Positions 8,426 to 17,190 of a DNA stretch of 64,000 bases are shown piece after piece. The stretch lies in contig JAWKHH010000003.1 in assembly GCA_041394945.1 (NCBI GenBank), positions 1,302,001 through 1,366,000 on the forward strand, written 5' to 3'. The notes under the pieces are model-generated. The model saw only the letters and a list, made by a program, of their open reading frames with translations, did no database searches and was not told where the DNA came from. The position numbers and the translations under genes were made by a program. The stretch comes from Bryobacteraceae bacterium (GTDB taxonomy: Bacteria > Acidobacteriota > Terriglobia > Bryobacterales > Bryobacteraceae). Every line of letters begins with the position of its first letter. The first letter of the stretch is position 1.

Positions 8426-9193
8426 TTACGCCCTCCACCGCAGGGATTCCATGGACCGCGCCGTGAGGAAGAGCCCGAAGAAAATGAATGAGAGATAGAA
8501 GATCACGTCTTTCGAATCCAGCACTCCCTTTGAGAAAGGTTCATAGTGCTGGACCACGGAAAGGTAAGAGAGCACCTTTCCGGAAGCGGACGTGTTGAAT
8601 GCCGTCGACCAGTCCAGAATCCACAGGAGCAGGCAGACAGCGAACGTCGCCACTCCGGCCACGATCTGATTGCGCGTGAGCGAGGAGATGAAAGTGCCGA
8701 TGGCGAGCAGGCATCCGCCTTGGAGCAGCAGCCCGAGGAAGCCGACGAACACCGGCTTCAAGTCCGGCTTGCCGAACGCGAACAGGACGGCGACGTTGAG
8801 CAGCGCCACGCCGAGCAGGCAGGCGAACATGATGACGGCCGCGAAGTACTTTCCGAGGATGATTTCGAGATCGGTGACCGGCGATGTGGCCAGCAGCTCC
8901 ATCGTGCCGGAGCGCTTCTCTTCGGCGAACACGCGCATCGTGATCATCGGAATCATGAAGAGCCCGAACACGCTGACGTTCATCAGCAGGGGGCGAATCA
9001 CCCACTCGTTGACGTCCATCGGCATTCCGCGACCCATCATTTGCGATTCGAGTCCGCGCTGCACGAAGAACGCCGTCGCCGCGTAGAAGATGTAGCCCGA
9101 GATCAGGGCGAAGAACGCCAGCAAGCCGTAGGCGATTGGCGACACGAAGTAACTTTTCAGTTCCTTGCGGCAGATGGTCCAGATGTTTTTCAT
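8426..9193 (-). CDS. ABC-2 type transporter permease (GldF-like)
   Basis: The 255-residue protein opens with MKNIWTICRKELKSYFVSPIA, the usual start of ABC-2 permeases, and has about six membrane segments (residues 20-40, 70-90, 115-140, 150-170, 180-200 and 225-245). The central EEKRSGTMELLATSPVTDLEI is the conserved cytoplasmic coupling-loop signature of this class. It should form the membrane channel for the ATPase at 9193-10164. The ATG overlaps the ATPase stop by one base (TAATG), so the two are translationally coupled. Confidence 0.92.
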   Translation of the reverse strand: MKNIWTICRKELKSYFVSPIAYGLLAFFALISGYIFYAATAFFVQRGLESQMMGRGMPMDVNEWVIRPLLMNVSVFGLFMIPMITMRVFAEEKRSGTMELLATSPVTDLEIILGKYFAAVIMFACLLGVALLNVAVLFAFGKPDLKPVFVGFLGLLLQGGCLLAIGTFISSLTRNQIVAGVATFAVCLLLWILDWSTAFNTSASGKVLSYLSVVQHYEPFSKGVLDSKDVIFYLSFIFFGLFLTARSMESLRWRA

Positions 9194-10164
9194 TACGCGT
9201 TCCCCCCGGCGGCGGCCGCCGCGTCCGCCGACGTCAATTGCAGGAAGACCTCTTCCAGGCTGAAAGCGTGGCTATGCAGTTCGTGCAGGTTCCAGCCGGC
9301 TTCGACGATTGCGCGCGCCAGATCCGGCCGAACTTGCCTTCCCTGGAGGGATTCCACCTCGAATCGCATGCGATCCGCGGCGCCGTCGCGCGCCATCACC
9401 CGGCTTACGCCGGCAACCTGTTCCAGCCGCTGCTGGACTTGCGACGGGTTGACGCCGTCGGCGGCGGTCACCTCCACCATCACGTTTTCACCGCCGCGCA
9501 TCTTGGTGGTCAGGTTAGTCACCGTGTCGGTGGCCACCACCTTGCCTTTGTTAATGATTACGACCCGCTGGCAGGTCTGCTCCACTTCGGGCAGGATGTG
9601 GGTACTAAGAATAATGGTATGTTCGCCGGCCAATTCCTTGATGAGGCCGCGGGTCTCGATGATCTGCTTGGGATCGAGCCCGGCGGTGGGCTCGTCGAGG
9701 ATGAGCACGTCGGGGTTGTGAATGATCGCCTGCGCGAGGCCGACGCGCTGGCGGTAGCCCTTGGAGAGCTTGCCGATGAGCTTGGTTTTGACATCGCCGA
9801 CGCGGCACCGGTCAGCCACTTCCTCGGCGCGGCGATTGAGGTCGGCCGAGGCCACCCCCTTCAAGCGGCCGACGAACTGCAGGTATTCGATCACTTCCAT
9901 TTCCGGGTACACGGGAGGAGTTTCCGGCAGGTATCCGATGCGCCGTTTCACTTCGATCGGATCCTTGGTGACATCGAACCCGGCGACTTCGGCACGCCCG
10001 TCGGTAGGCGGAAGGAAACCGGTGAGAACGCGCATCGTGGTAGTCTTGCCCGCGCCGTTCGGACCGAGGAACCCGACGATCTGGCCTTTGTCGACCTCGA
10101 ACGATACGTTGTTCACGGCGACCGTGCGCGCGTAGCGCTTGGTCAGGTTTTCCACTTTGATCAT
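9193..10164 (-). CDS. ABC transporter ATP-binding protein (GldA-like)
   Basis: The 323-residue ATPase has Walker A GPNGAGKTT (about residue 31), a Q-loop region (YLPETPPVYPEM), signature LSKGYRQR, Walker B VLILDEPTAGLDP and the switch histidine in STHILPE. A C-terminal domain of about 100 residues follows. The ATG at 10164 begins MIKVENLTKRY, the family's normal opening; a GTG at 10188 would add eight residues and has no ribosome-binding site. It is the first gene of a four-gene leftward operon with a good promoter (10222-10251). It probably powers an ABC-2 exporter of Gld type; the cargo is unknown. Confidence 0.93.
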   Translation of the reverse strand: MIKVENLTKRYARTVAVNNVSFEVDKGQIVGFLGPNGAGKTTTMRVLTGFLPPTDGRAEVAGFDVTKDPIEVKRRIGYLPETPPVYPEMEVIEYLQFVGRLKGVASADLNRRAEEVADRCRVGDVKTKLIGKLSKGYRQRVGLAQAIIHNPDVLILDEPTAGLDPKQIIETRGLIKELAGEHTIILSTHILPEVEQTCQRVVIINKGKVVATDTVTNLTTKMRGGENVMVEVTAADGVNPSQVQQRLEQVAGVSRVMARDGAADRMRFEVESLQGRQVRPDLARAIVEAGWNLHELHSHAFSLEEVFLQLTSADAAAAAGGNA

Positions 10165-10221
10165 AAGATATGCCCGCGATGAGCTCACACCCCAATGGGC
10201 GGAGCGATCTTTCGACTACTC

Positions 10222-10251
10222 ATAATAGAGAGACGGCGCTGATGCTGTCAA
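10222..10251 (-). promoter_or_regulatory. sigma-70 promoter of the Gld-type ABC operon
   Basis: On the minus strand there is a perfect TTGACA (10246-10251), an 18-bp spacer and TATTAT (10222-10227). Transcription would start near 10215, about 50 bases before the ATG at 10164. The -35 sits only three bases beyond the fabI stop, so fabI read-through could also feed the operon. Confidence 0.72.
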
Positions 10252-10253
10252 CG

Positions 10254-11036
10254 TTAGGCGGTGGCGGTGGAGGGCCCCATGATGCGGAACCCGGCGTCGA
10301 CGTAGAGGATGTTGCCGGTGACGCCGCGCCCCAGGTCGGACCCCAGAAAAATCGCCGTATCGGCCACCTCCGCCGGGTCAGTATTGCGCTTGAGGGGAGC
10401 CACCGCAGCCACGCCGTCGAGCACCTTCGAGAAGTCCTTAATTCCACGCGCGGAGGCGGTTTTGATGGGGCCTGCCGAGATCGCGTTGACTCGGATGCCA
10501 GCCGCGCCCAACTCCGCGGCGAGATAGCGCACGCAGGCTTCGAGCGCAGCCTTGGCGACCCCCATGACGTTGTAGTTCTCCACCACGCGGACCGAACCGA
10601 GGTAGGTCATGGTGACGATCGAACCGCCGCGGGTCATCAAGGGCGCGAGGGCGCGAGAGAGCGCGACGAGCGAATAGGCGCTGATATCCTGCGCCAGCGC
10701 GAAGCCGTCGCGGGAGGTTTGCGAGAAGGGCTTGCCGAGGTCCTCGCGATTGGCGAAGGCGACCGAGTGAACGACGAAGTCGAGGCCGTGGCCATCGGCG
10801 CGAATCGCCTCGGCGAGGGCGGCGATCTCTTCGTCGCTGGTGACGTCGCAGCCGAGCACGCGGTCGGCGCCGACCTCAACGGCGAGTTCCTCCACCGGGA
10901 CTCGCAGGCGCTCGCCGGCATAGGTAAGGATGAGGCGGGCTCCCTCGCGCTTGGCGGCCTGGGCGACGGACCAGGCGATGCTCCAACGGTTGGCGATTCC
11001 GAGGACGAGTACGGTCTTTCCTTCTAATAGCGGCAT
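10254..11036 (-). CDS. fabI: enoyl-[acyl-carrier-protein] reductase (NADH)
   Basis: FabI catalyses the last, NADH-dependent reduction of each fatty-acid elongation cycle in the cytosol. The 260-residue protein matches the family length. It shows the divergent SDR glycine motif LGIANRWSIAWSVAQ (about residues 12-26), Tyr145 and Tyr155 with Lys162 (TYLGS...YNVMGVAK, the FabI Y-x6-K pair at almost the E. coli positions), and the substrate-loop segment ISAGPIKTASARGI. No Shine-Dalgarno is visible before the ATG, and an extended -10 lies just upstream (11051-11059), so the transcript may be nearly leaderless. This is the FabI type, not FabL, FabV or FabK. Confidence 0.95.
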   Translation of the reverse strand: MPLLEGKTVLVLGIANRWSIAWSVAQAAKREGARLILTYAGERLRVPVEELAVEVGADRVLGCDVTSDEEIAALAEAIRADGHGLDFVVHSVAFANREDLGKPFSQTSRDGFALAQDISAYSLVALSRALAPLMTRGGSIVTMTYLGSVRVVENYNVMGVAKAALEACVRYLAAELGAAGIRVNAISAGPIKTASARGIKDFSKVLDGVAAVAPLKRNTDPAEVADTAIFLGSDLGRGVTGNILYVDAGFRIMGPSTATA

Positions 11037-11050
11037 GGGACGAATCGACT

Positions 11051-11059
11051 ATTCTACCA
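11051..11059 (-). promoter_or_regulatory. candidate extended -10 for fabI
   Basis: TGGTAGAAT on the minus strand is an extended -10 (TGn plus TAGAAT) ending about 15 bases before the fabI ATG. No -35 is recognisable. If used, the leader would be about eight bases long. Confidence 0.35.
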
Positions 11060-11354
11060 GCCCGAGCGGTGGTCCGCCGGGGTGGAAAACGGGCGAAAAT
11101 TGGGTTCGCTTTGAGGAACGAAGCCAATCTGGATTTCCGATTTCTCATTTTTTTTCAATAGCTTGCCGACGATTCGATCGGCTTCGTTCCGTCAAACGGA
11201 GGGTGTGCCGCCTTTCGAGGCGCGAGCGACAAAACAACCGCCATTTCCTTTATCCCACGGACTGTCAAGCGCCGCCGGGGGGCGGGCGCGGGGAGTTTCC
11301 GCGCGATCAAGGAGTTAGAGGCGCCGACGAGCGCGTGACCGGGACGGCGGGGGC
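11060..11354. other. intergenic region with a long-arm inverted repeat
   Basis: This gap between the S9 peptidase and fabI holds no credible gene. It contains an 11-bp perfect inverted repeat, GGAACGAAGCC (11115-11125) and GGCTTCGTTCC (11180-11190), 54 bp apart. An A/T-rich stretch with eight consecutive T (around 11148-11156) lies between the arms. Its role is unknown. Confidence 0.5.
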
Positions 11355-13427
11355 CTACTTGCGGGCTTTGACGCGGCGGTCCAGGAAATCGCCCGCCGCG
11401 CGGAACGCTGCGAGCCAGTGGGAGTGCAGGAGAAACCCGTGGACCTCGTCGGGGAAGACGAGTTCCTCGTAGGACACACCCTGTTTGCGCAACGCCTCGG
11501 CGAGCACGATGCTCTCGTTGAAGGGAACATTGCGATCGTCGTCGCCATGGATCAGCAACACCGGCGCCTTCCAGGTGCCCACCGACGCCATCGGCGACGA
11601 CGCGAAGGCCTTCTTCGCGAAGTCGGCCTGTTTTTCGGGATCGTAGCCAGGGTTGAAGTTGCGGATGACGGAATTCCAGTCGTGGACGCCATGAATGTCG
11701 ACGCCGGCGGCGAACAGATCGGCCGCGCGGGAAAGCCCGAGCGCGGTGAGATACCCGCCGTAGGAGCCGCCCCAGAGACCGATGCGGCGCGAGTCGACGT
11801 CGGCGCGCCCCTGCAAGAAGAGGCCGGCGCCCAAGACGTCGTTGAACTCGCTGGCGCCCGTCGCGCCGTAATTCAGCGCCTCGCGAAACTCCATGCCGTA
11901 GCCGATGCCGCTGCGGTAGTTCACGCTCAACACGACGTATCCGCGCGAGGCGAGATATTGATTGAACGCGTAGGCGTTGTGGTAGTAGGGCAGGTAGTGC
12001 CAGCCGAGCAGCATCTGGCGGCGCGATCCGCCGTGAAAAAAGATCACCGCCGGGCGCTTCTCGTTGTTGGGGTTGGCGGCGGCGAACAGTTGGGCGCGGA
12101 TGCGCAGACCGTCGGCGGCGGCGAAAGTGACCGGCTGGGGCTCAACGAGCGAAGCCGCGGGAAATTCGAAGGGGACCAAATCGCGAGGGGCGCCGAAGGC
12201 GGCCATGATCGAGGCTCGCGCCGGCGTTCGCCCCTCGGACCGCAGGAAGGCCACGGCTTTGCCGTCGCTCGTCATCACCGGAGACCACTCGATGCCATTC
12301 CCGCTGGTGACCGGATTCACCGGGCCGCCCGCCGCCGCCACGCGATACAAGTGGCGCCGGTCGATATCATCGGCGTTCGATGTATAGAGGACTTCGCGGG
12401 CGTCGGCTGTGAGCAAGGCGTTTTCCGCCTCGTAGTCGCCGAAGGTGAGCAGCTTGGGACTGGCGTCGCCGGCCACCGGGATCGAATAGAGGTGGAGCCA
12501 GCCGTCGCGCTCCCAGGGGAAGACGAGATGGCCGGAGGCGGCCCACAGGATCTGAGCTTCCGCGTTGAGGCCGTGAAAGACGCTGCCGCGGCCGGGGTCG
12601 GCCTGAAACACCTGCCGGGCTTTTCCGGTGGAGGCGTCGGCGATCCAAATGGACCACGGGTCACCGGAGCGCCTTGGTCCGAACAGGGTTTGATCGGAGG
12701 AGGCGGGCATGCGCAGGAAGGCGAGCTCACGGCCGTCCGGCGACCATGCGGGTTCGGTATCCGCCGACAGACCGGGCGCGACGTATCGCACGGCGCTTGC
12801 CGCGACTTCGAAGATTCCGATGAACGAGTGCGCGCCGCGGCTGCTGACGAAGGCGAGTTTGCCGCCATCGGGCGACCAACGGAGCGTCCGCGCACGGCCG
12901 CGCGACTTCATGAGTTGAACGGCGGCCGAAGAGCCGTCGGCGGGTACGGTCCAGACCTGGCCTTTTTGGAGGAAGGCGACGAGGCCCTTCGCGGAAACGG
13001 CGGGCGACGCACCTTCGCCGAGCTTTTTCGGTTCGCCGCCGCCGAGGGGCACGGCCCAAACCGCCTGGTCCGCCCCGGCTGCTTCACTCCGGGGATTCGG
13101 CACTTCGCCGGCCCGGTTGGGCGAGCCGCCCCGCACGTAGACGATCGACGCGGCGCCGGGCGCCCACTGGAGGTCCGAAATCTCCTGACCGTCGTCCGAC
13201 TTGTACGCAGTGATCGCGCGGGCCTCATAGCCATCCGGAGACGCTACCCAGATGTTGCGGACACCGGCCGAGTTCCGGACCCACGCGATGTGTCCACCGG
13301 AGGGCGCGGCCGTGAGGCCCGACGGGAACGGGGAACTCATTAGCTGCTCGATCGGCGGCGGCTCTTGCGCCGGAGCGATTGCCGCGAGTGCGCCGAAGAC
13401 CGCCAGCGGGGCGGCGGCCAGCTTCAC
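11355..13427 (-). CDS. S9 family serine peptidase (prolyl oligopeptidase/acylaminoacyl-peptidase type), secreted
   Basis: The GTG at 13427 overlaps the stop of the upstream gene (GTGA) with GGGAGG just before it, and begins a signal peptide (VKLAAAPLAVFGALAAIAPAQ, cleavage near residue 21). The 690-residue product has a beta-propeller (about residues 40-400, repeats of the LRWSPDGGKLAFVS and PAWSPDGRELAFL type) and a C-terminal alpha/beta hydrolase. The catalytic Ser is in GGSYGG (about 555), Asp in HGDDDRNVP (about 631) and His in DEVHGF (about 663). Such enzymes cleave short peptides, often dipeptides, in the periplasm. Coupling to the serine hydrolase upstream suggests a two-gene hydrolytic unit. 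Confidence 0.92.
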   Translation of the reverse strand: MKLAAAPLAVFGALAAIAPAQEPPPIEQLMSSPFPSGLTAAPSGGHIAWVRNSAGVRNIWVASPDGYEARAITAYKSDDGQEISDLQWAPGAASIVYVRGGSPNRAGEVPNPRSEAAGADQAVWAVPLGGGEPKKLGEGASPAVSAKGLVAFLQKGQVWTVPADGSSAAVQLMKSRGRARTLRWSPDGGKLAFVSSRGAHSFIGIFEVAASAVRYVAPGLSADTEPAWSPDGRELAFLRMPASSDQTLFGPRRSGDPWSIWIADASTGKARQVFQADPGRGSVFHGLNAEAQILWAASGHLVFPWERDGWLHLYSIPVAGDASPKLLTFGDYEAENALLTADAREVLYTSNADDIDRRHLYRVAAAGGPVNPVTSGNGIEWSPVMTSDGKAVAFLRSEGRTPARASIMAAFGAPRDLVPFEFPAASLVEPQPVTFAAADGLRIRAQLFAAANPNNEKRPAVIFFHGGSRRQMLLGWHYLPYYHNAYAFNQYLASRGYVVLSVNYRSGIGYGMEFREALNYGATGASEFNDVLGAGLFLQGRADVDSRRIGLWGGSYGGYLTALGLSRAADLFAAGVDIHGVHDWNSVIRNFNPGYDPEKQADFAKKAFASSPMASVGTWKAPVLLIHGDDDRNVPFNESIVLAEALRKQGVSYEELVFPDEVHGFLLHSHWLAAFRAAGDFLDRRVKARK

Positions 13428-14470
13428 GCGGCCTCCCGCGTCATCGCCGCCGCGGCGGCTTCGGATACCGGCCGGATGACAGCCTTGTTCGATTCGGCTG
13501 CGGGGCGGGTGGTGAGAAGCACGAACGTTACGCCGCTGGCCGGGTCCGCCCAGGCGAGTGTGCCGGTGGAGCCGGAGTGGCCGAAGCTCGAGGCCGAGCA
13601 GGCGCGCCCGAACCGCTCGCCGCCCACCACCCAGCCGAACCCCCAGGGAGTTTTCAAGCCGCCATTCTGATTCCGGATCATGGCGCGGGCGGTTTCCGGC
13701 TTGAGCACGCGCGCGCCGGGATTGAGGAAGTAGCGCAGCAGGCGTTCGACGTCGGCGGCGGAGGCATGAGCGCCGCCCCAGGGCGAACCAAGGTCGCGCC
13801 AGTAGGGGCTGTTCCAATTCCAATCGTCATTGCCGGTGACTTCGCACCGCGAGAGCGCGGCGAGGGGACGTCCACCGGTACCGAGCGACGCGGAGGCCAT
13901 TCCCAGCGGGGCGAACAGCTTTTCCTGCAGGAAGCGGCGCAGAGGCGTCTTCGTGACCCGTTCGACGATCTCGGCGGCCATGAGAATCCCCATGCTCTGG
14001 TATTTCACATCCGTTCCCGGCTCAAACAGGAGGGGCGTGCGGCAGGTGCGCGCGACGAACTCCGTCAGCGGCGCATGGCGCTTGCGGAGTTCCTCGTTCT
14101 CCGGGAGCATGTCCGGAAGGCCGGAGGAGTGAGTCAACAGGTGGCGGACGAGAATGCGCTCCCGCGCTCCGGCGCGGAACTCGGGAACATACTTTTTGAC
14201 CGGATCATCGAGCTTGACTTCGCCGCGTTCGACGAGCATCATCGCGGCGGTGACCGTCATCGGCTTCGTGATCGAAGCGAGCAAATATACACTCTCGGGC
14301 TTACCCGAGCCGACCGCCCATGTGGCCGCCGAATCGCCGTGCCGGACGACGGCCGTGGCCGCACCCACATTGCCCAAGCGGGCGGCTTCCTTCAGCAGGT
14401 TGGCCGCGCTTTCCAATTTATCCTGACGGAGAGCAAGCGCGAACTGGGCGAGAAAACTTCTGCGCAGCAT
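13424..14470 (-). CDS. serine hydrolase, beta-lactamase/class C penicillin-binding family
   Basis: This is a beta-lactamase-fold esterase or peptidase of about 348 residues. The nucleophile motif is SITK (SxxK, near residue 66). The second motif is YQS in place of YxN, and the third is GHSGSTGT (HxG type). The YQS variant and HSG fit an esterase or D-aminopeptidase better than a true beta-lactamase. The ATG at 14470 begins MLRRSFLAQFALAL, a weak signal-like stretch. A TTG at 14506 would add 12 residues; neither start has a well-placed ribosome-binding site. The stop overlaps the S9 peptidase start, so the two are co-translated. Confidence 0.85.
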   Translation of the reverse strand: MLRRSFLAQFALALRQDKLESAANLLKEAARLGNVGAATAVVRHGDSAATWAVGSGKPESVYLLASITKPMTVTAAMMLVERGEVKLDDPVKKYVPEFRAGARERILVRHLLTHSSGLPDMLPENEELRKRHAPLTEFVARTCRTPLLFEPGTDVKYQSMGILMAAEIVERVTKTPLRRFLQEKLFAPLGMASASLGTGGRPLAALSRCEVTGNDDWNWNSPYWRDLGSPWGGAHASAADVERLLRYFLNPGARVLKPETARAMIRNQNGGLKTPWGFGWVVGGERFGRACSASSFGHSGSTGTLAWADPASGVTFVLLTTRPAAESNKAVIRPVSEAAAAAMTREAA

Positions 14471-14617
14471 CTCCCGATGATGGCCGCTTTTGGGCGGGGA
14501 ATGCAAGCGGAGAGAGGGTGCAAGAAGGAGTGACCCCCACGATGCAATTCGCTATACTCAAGACAAGTCGATGGTCCCATAACTGATCCGCAACATACAG
14601 TGTCAAGGACCTCAGTG

Positions 14618-14651
14618 GAGGAACCGGCCGGTCGAACCTGGCTGGTTCCTC
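14618..14651. terminator. hairpin downstream of the Gfo/Idh/MocA gene
   Basis: Arms GAGGAACC (14618-14625) and GGTTCCTC (14644-14651) flank an 18-nt loop that can add further G-C pairs. It lies 16 bp past the stop of the leftward gene at 14667. No T-run follows on either strand, so it may be a transcript-end hairpin rather than a classical intrinsic terminator. Confidence 0.4.
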
Positions 14652-14666
14652 ACAACGTTTCACCCG

Positions 14667-15830
14667 CTACAGTTGAACTCCCGTCTTCTCCCAGCGTCCC
14701 GATTTGGCTGACTTGAGCACCGCCTCGCACACGCGCTGCGTCTCGAGGGCGTTGCGGAAGTCTGGCTGAGTGGGCTTGCCGGATTCGATGCCCATTACGA
14801 AGTCAGCGATGGCGTTCAGGAACGTGTGCTCGTATCCGATCACGAGGCCGGGCACCCAGTAGCGATTCATATAGGGGTGCTCGCCGTTGGTGACGTGGAT
14901 CCGCCGCCAGCCGCGCAAGTGCGACGGCGTTGTTTGCTCGCCGTCGCCGACGTTGTATTCAAAGAAATCGAGATACTCCATTTCTTCGAGATTGAAGGCG
15001 AGGCTGCCGCGCTCACCGTTGAGCTCGAGCGTCTTGAGCGCCTTGTGACCGCGGGCGTAGCGCGTGGATTCGAACAGGCCGAGCGATCCATTGGCGAACT
15101 CAGCGATGAAGAGGCAGGCGTCGTCGATGCCGACGTTCTGCATCTTGCCTGTGACGGCGTGCATGCGTTTCTTGACGAAGGTTTCCGTGCGGGCCACCAC
15201 GCGCACGATGCCGCCGTTGAGCCACATGGCGGTGTCGATGTTGTGGGCGAGGAGGTCGCCGGTGACGCCCGAGCCGGCGGCTTTCACATCAAGGCGCCAC
15301 AAACCGGCGCCGCCTTGCGGCACGTCCGGCGAGATGGTCCAATCCTGAAGAAAGTTGCTGCGGAAGTGGAACGGGCGGCCGATGCGGCCTTCGTCGATCA
15401 ACTGCCTGGCGAGAGTAATGGCGGGCACGCGGCGGTAGTTGAACCACACCATGTTGGGCGTCTTGTAGCGCTCGACGGCTTTCACCATGACAGCGGCTTC
15501 CTTGACGTCGCGCGCGAGGGGCTTCTCGCACACGATCATCTTGCCGGCCTTGGCGGCGGCGACAGCGATCTCCTGGTGTGTGTCGTTGGGAGTGCAGATA
15601 TCGACGAGATCGACGTCGGACGCGGTGACGGCCTTGCGCCAATCGGTCTCGACGCGTTCGTAGCCCCACTGCTGGGCGAAGGCGCGGACCTTCTCTTCGT
15701 TGCGGGCGCAGGCCACCTTGAGAACGGGCTTGTGTTCGACGGGAAAGAAATCGGTGAGCCGTTTATAGGCGTTAGAGTGCGTGCGGCCCATGAAGCCGTA
15801 GCCGATGACGGCGACGCGTAGTTCTTTCAT
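14667..15830 (-). CDS. Gfo/Idh/MocA family oxidoreductase
   Basis: This 387-residue cytosolic member has a clean Rossmann motif (VAVIGYGFMGRTHSNAY, residues 6-22), VDICTPNDTHQEIAV, the CEKPLARDVKEAAVMV motif (about residues 100-116) and the substrate-domain segment SGVTGDLLAHNIDTAMWL with the active-site His. It has no signal peptide, unlike the relative at 4486. The gene starts 10 bases after the stop of the sugar isomerase gene, and the pairing is typical of inositol- or keto-sugar-type catabolic modules in which the isomerase and dehydrogenase act on successive intermediates. The exact sugar is not readable. Confidence 0.92.
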   Translation of the reverse strand: MKELRVAVIGYGFMGRTHSNAYKRLTDFFPVEHKPVLKVACARNEEKVRAFAQQWGYERVETDWRKAVTASDVDLVDICTPNDTHQEIAVAAAKAGKMIVCEKPLARDVKEAAVMVKAVERYKTPNMVWFNYRRVPAITLARQLIDEGRIGRPFHFRSNFLQDWTISPDVPQGGAGLWRLDVKAAGSGVTGDLLAHNIDTAMWLNGGIVRVVARTETFVKKRMHAVTGKMQNVGIDDACLFIAEFANGSLGLFESTRYARGHKALKTLELNGERGSLAFNLEEMEYLDFFEYNVGDGEQTTPSHLRGWRRIHVTNGEHPYMNRYWVPGLVIGYEHTFLNAIADFVMGIESGKPTQPDFRNALETQRVCEAVLKSAKSGRWEKTGVQL

Positions 15831-15840
15831 GTTGGGGGCC

Positions 15841-16791
15841 TCAGTTTCCGTATTTCGCGATCAGCTTGTCGAGGTGCGTCTTGCACTGCTCGGTGGCGGC
15901 CCAGGCGTCGGGCCAGAAGCAAAGGTCGATGGTCCACCAGTCGTGCGGGACCCGGGCGGCTTTGAGGAGCTCCGGCATGATCTCGTCGAAGTTGAGGACG
16001 CCGAGGCCAAAGGGCGGGTGAGCGGAGGTTTCGTCTTCGCCGTTGGCGTCCTTGTGGCAGGTGTTGTCGGAATCGATGAGGTGGATGTGGTTGATCCGCC
16101 CCTTGAGCATCCTGATGTAGTCGATTTGGTTGGGGTACGTTTCCTTGCCGCCTTCGTGACGCGCGCCGACGACGGCCACCATTTGTCCGTGGCAGGTGTC
16201 GTACTGAATTCCGAAGTTGGGCTTGTCGACGGCGTCGTGGATGCGGACGGCGTCGGAGGGCTTGTTGAACGCGAAGCCAGGCTCTACTTCCCAGGTGACG
16301 TACTGGCCGTTGTCGGCGGCGATGCCGGAGCAGGTTTTCCAGGTCTTGACGACGCGGTCCATGGCGGTGGCGTAGTCGATTTCGCGGTGGATGGTTGGCG
16401 GCTGGACGCAATCGACGCGGACGCCCTGGATGCCGACATCCTTGCAGAAATCGGAGTTTTTCTTGAACTCGGCGATGTATTTGGACTGGTCGTCTGTGTT
16501 GATGAGCTTCTCGCCCCAGAGGTTGGCGGCGATGCCGGAGAAGGCCATGCCCAGGGATTGCATCCTGGCGACGAGTTCGGCGCGCTGCGACTTTTCGGGC
16601 ATGGCGCCGGGCCAGTTGTCGTTCGGGCCGTTCGGGTTGCCGGGGTTCGGGTGGGGCGGGAAGCCTCCGAGTTCCACGCCATCAAAGCCGAGGGCTTTGA
16701 GCTTCGAGAGGACGGTGTCGAAGTCGATGGGGTTCGAGGCGTAGGGGCCGATCGTGTAGGCCCAGGAGCCGATGGACGTGCGTTTGCTCAT
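15841..16791 (-). CDS. sugar phosphate isomerase/epimerase family protein (TIM barrel)
   Basis: The 316-residue protein has the xylose-isomerase-like TIM-barrel pattern: GSWAYTIGP at the first strand, LGFDGVELGGFPP, VGIQGVRVDC, YVTWEVEPG (Glu ligand), FGIQYDTCHG (Asp/His ligands) and INHIHLIDSDN. These are the usual divalent-metal-binding positions. Family members isomerise or epimerise keto-sugars, inosose included. It is first in a two-gene operon with the oxidoreductase at 14667. A weak promoter-like TTGCAA-17-TAGAGA lies just upstream on the minus strand, with AGG shortly before the ATG. Confidence 0.88.
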   Translation of the reverse strand: MSKRTSIGSWAYTIGPYASNPIDFDTVLSKLKALGFDGVELGGFPPHPNPGNPNGPNDNWPGAMPEKSQRAELVARMQSLGMAFSGIAANLWGEKLINTDDQSKYIAEFKKNSDFCKDVGIQGVRVDCVQPPTIHREIDYATAMDRVVKTWKTCSGIAADNGQYVTWEVEPGFAFNKPSDAVRIHDAVDKPNFGIQYDTCHGQMVAVVGARHEGGKETYPNQIDYIRMLKGRINHIHLIDSDNTCHKDANGEDETSAHPPFGLGVLNFDEIMPELLKAARVPHDWWTIDLCFWPDAWAATEQCKTHLDKLIAKYGN

Positions 16792-16807
16792 AGCGAACCT
16801 ATTATCT

Positions 16808-17072
16808 CTATCTCAGCGCGGGTGGAATTGCAAGACGGACGCGGCGCAAGATGAGCGGGGCGTTCCAGCGATTTGTCCATGCGCCGCGAAACGCACGAGG
16901 GCGCCTGGGGCCGCGCAGCATCGCCTCGCGCGAATCAAGCGAGAGCCCGGCGCCATGGCAGGAGTCGCATCGGGCCGCCAGCACGGGACGCGCTTTGGTT
17001 TCGAAGAGGCGTCGCATCGACTGTCTGCGCGAGCGCCGGGCCGGCACAGAGCGGCGCGGCCCAAGATCTCAC
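16808..17072 (-). pseudogene. remnant of a planctomycete-type cytochrome c (PSCyt1/DUF1549) protein
   Basis: In one minus-strand frame, residues read RRLFETKARPVLAARCDSC then HGAGLSLDSREAMLRG. This is a CxxCH haem site (CDSCH) in the context that opens PSCyt1-DUF1549-DUF1553 proteins. The signal-peptide-like part (VRSWAAPLCAGPALAQ from a GTG at 17072) is in a different frame. After LRG the expected GPALVPG...SLLIRAV-type continuation appears only as scattered pieces in other frames (MDKSLE in one, APLILRRVRL in another). The gene is also missing its remaining 700-1,000 residues. I read this as at least two frameshifts plus a 3' deletion. It lies between the sugar isomerase and the rightward gene at 17191. 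Confidence 0.7.
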
Positions 17073-17190
17073 GAACTCGATTATGTTCCGGTTTGAAAAA
17101 TTCCCGGCGCGAACGATCAAATCCGCGGGCTGTCTCCGCATGAACGAGTGGATGGCCGCGCCATCCGAATCCCAACCAAGGAGACAGACT

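Noticed and set aside
11418..13343. A 641-codon plus-strand frame opposite the S9 peptidase
   Set aside because: The minus-strand peptidase has a signal peptide, propeller repeats and a complete catalytic triad. The opposite frame has none.
13424..14470. Serine hydrolase considered as an AmpC-type beta-lactamase
   Set aside because: The second motif is YQS instead of YxN and the third is HSG instead of KTG, so antibiotic hydrolysis is not supported.
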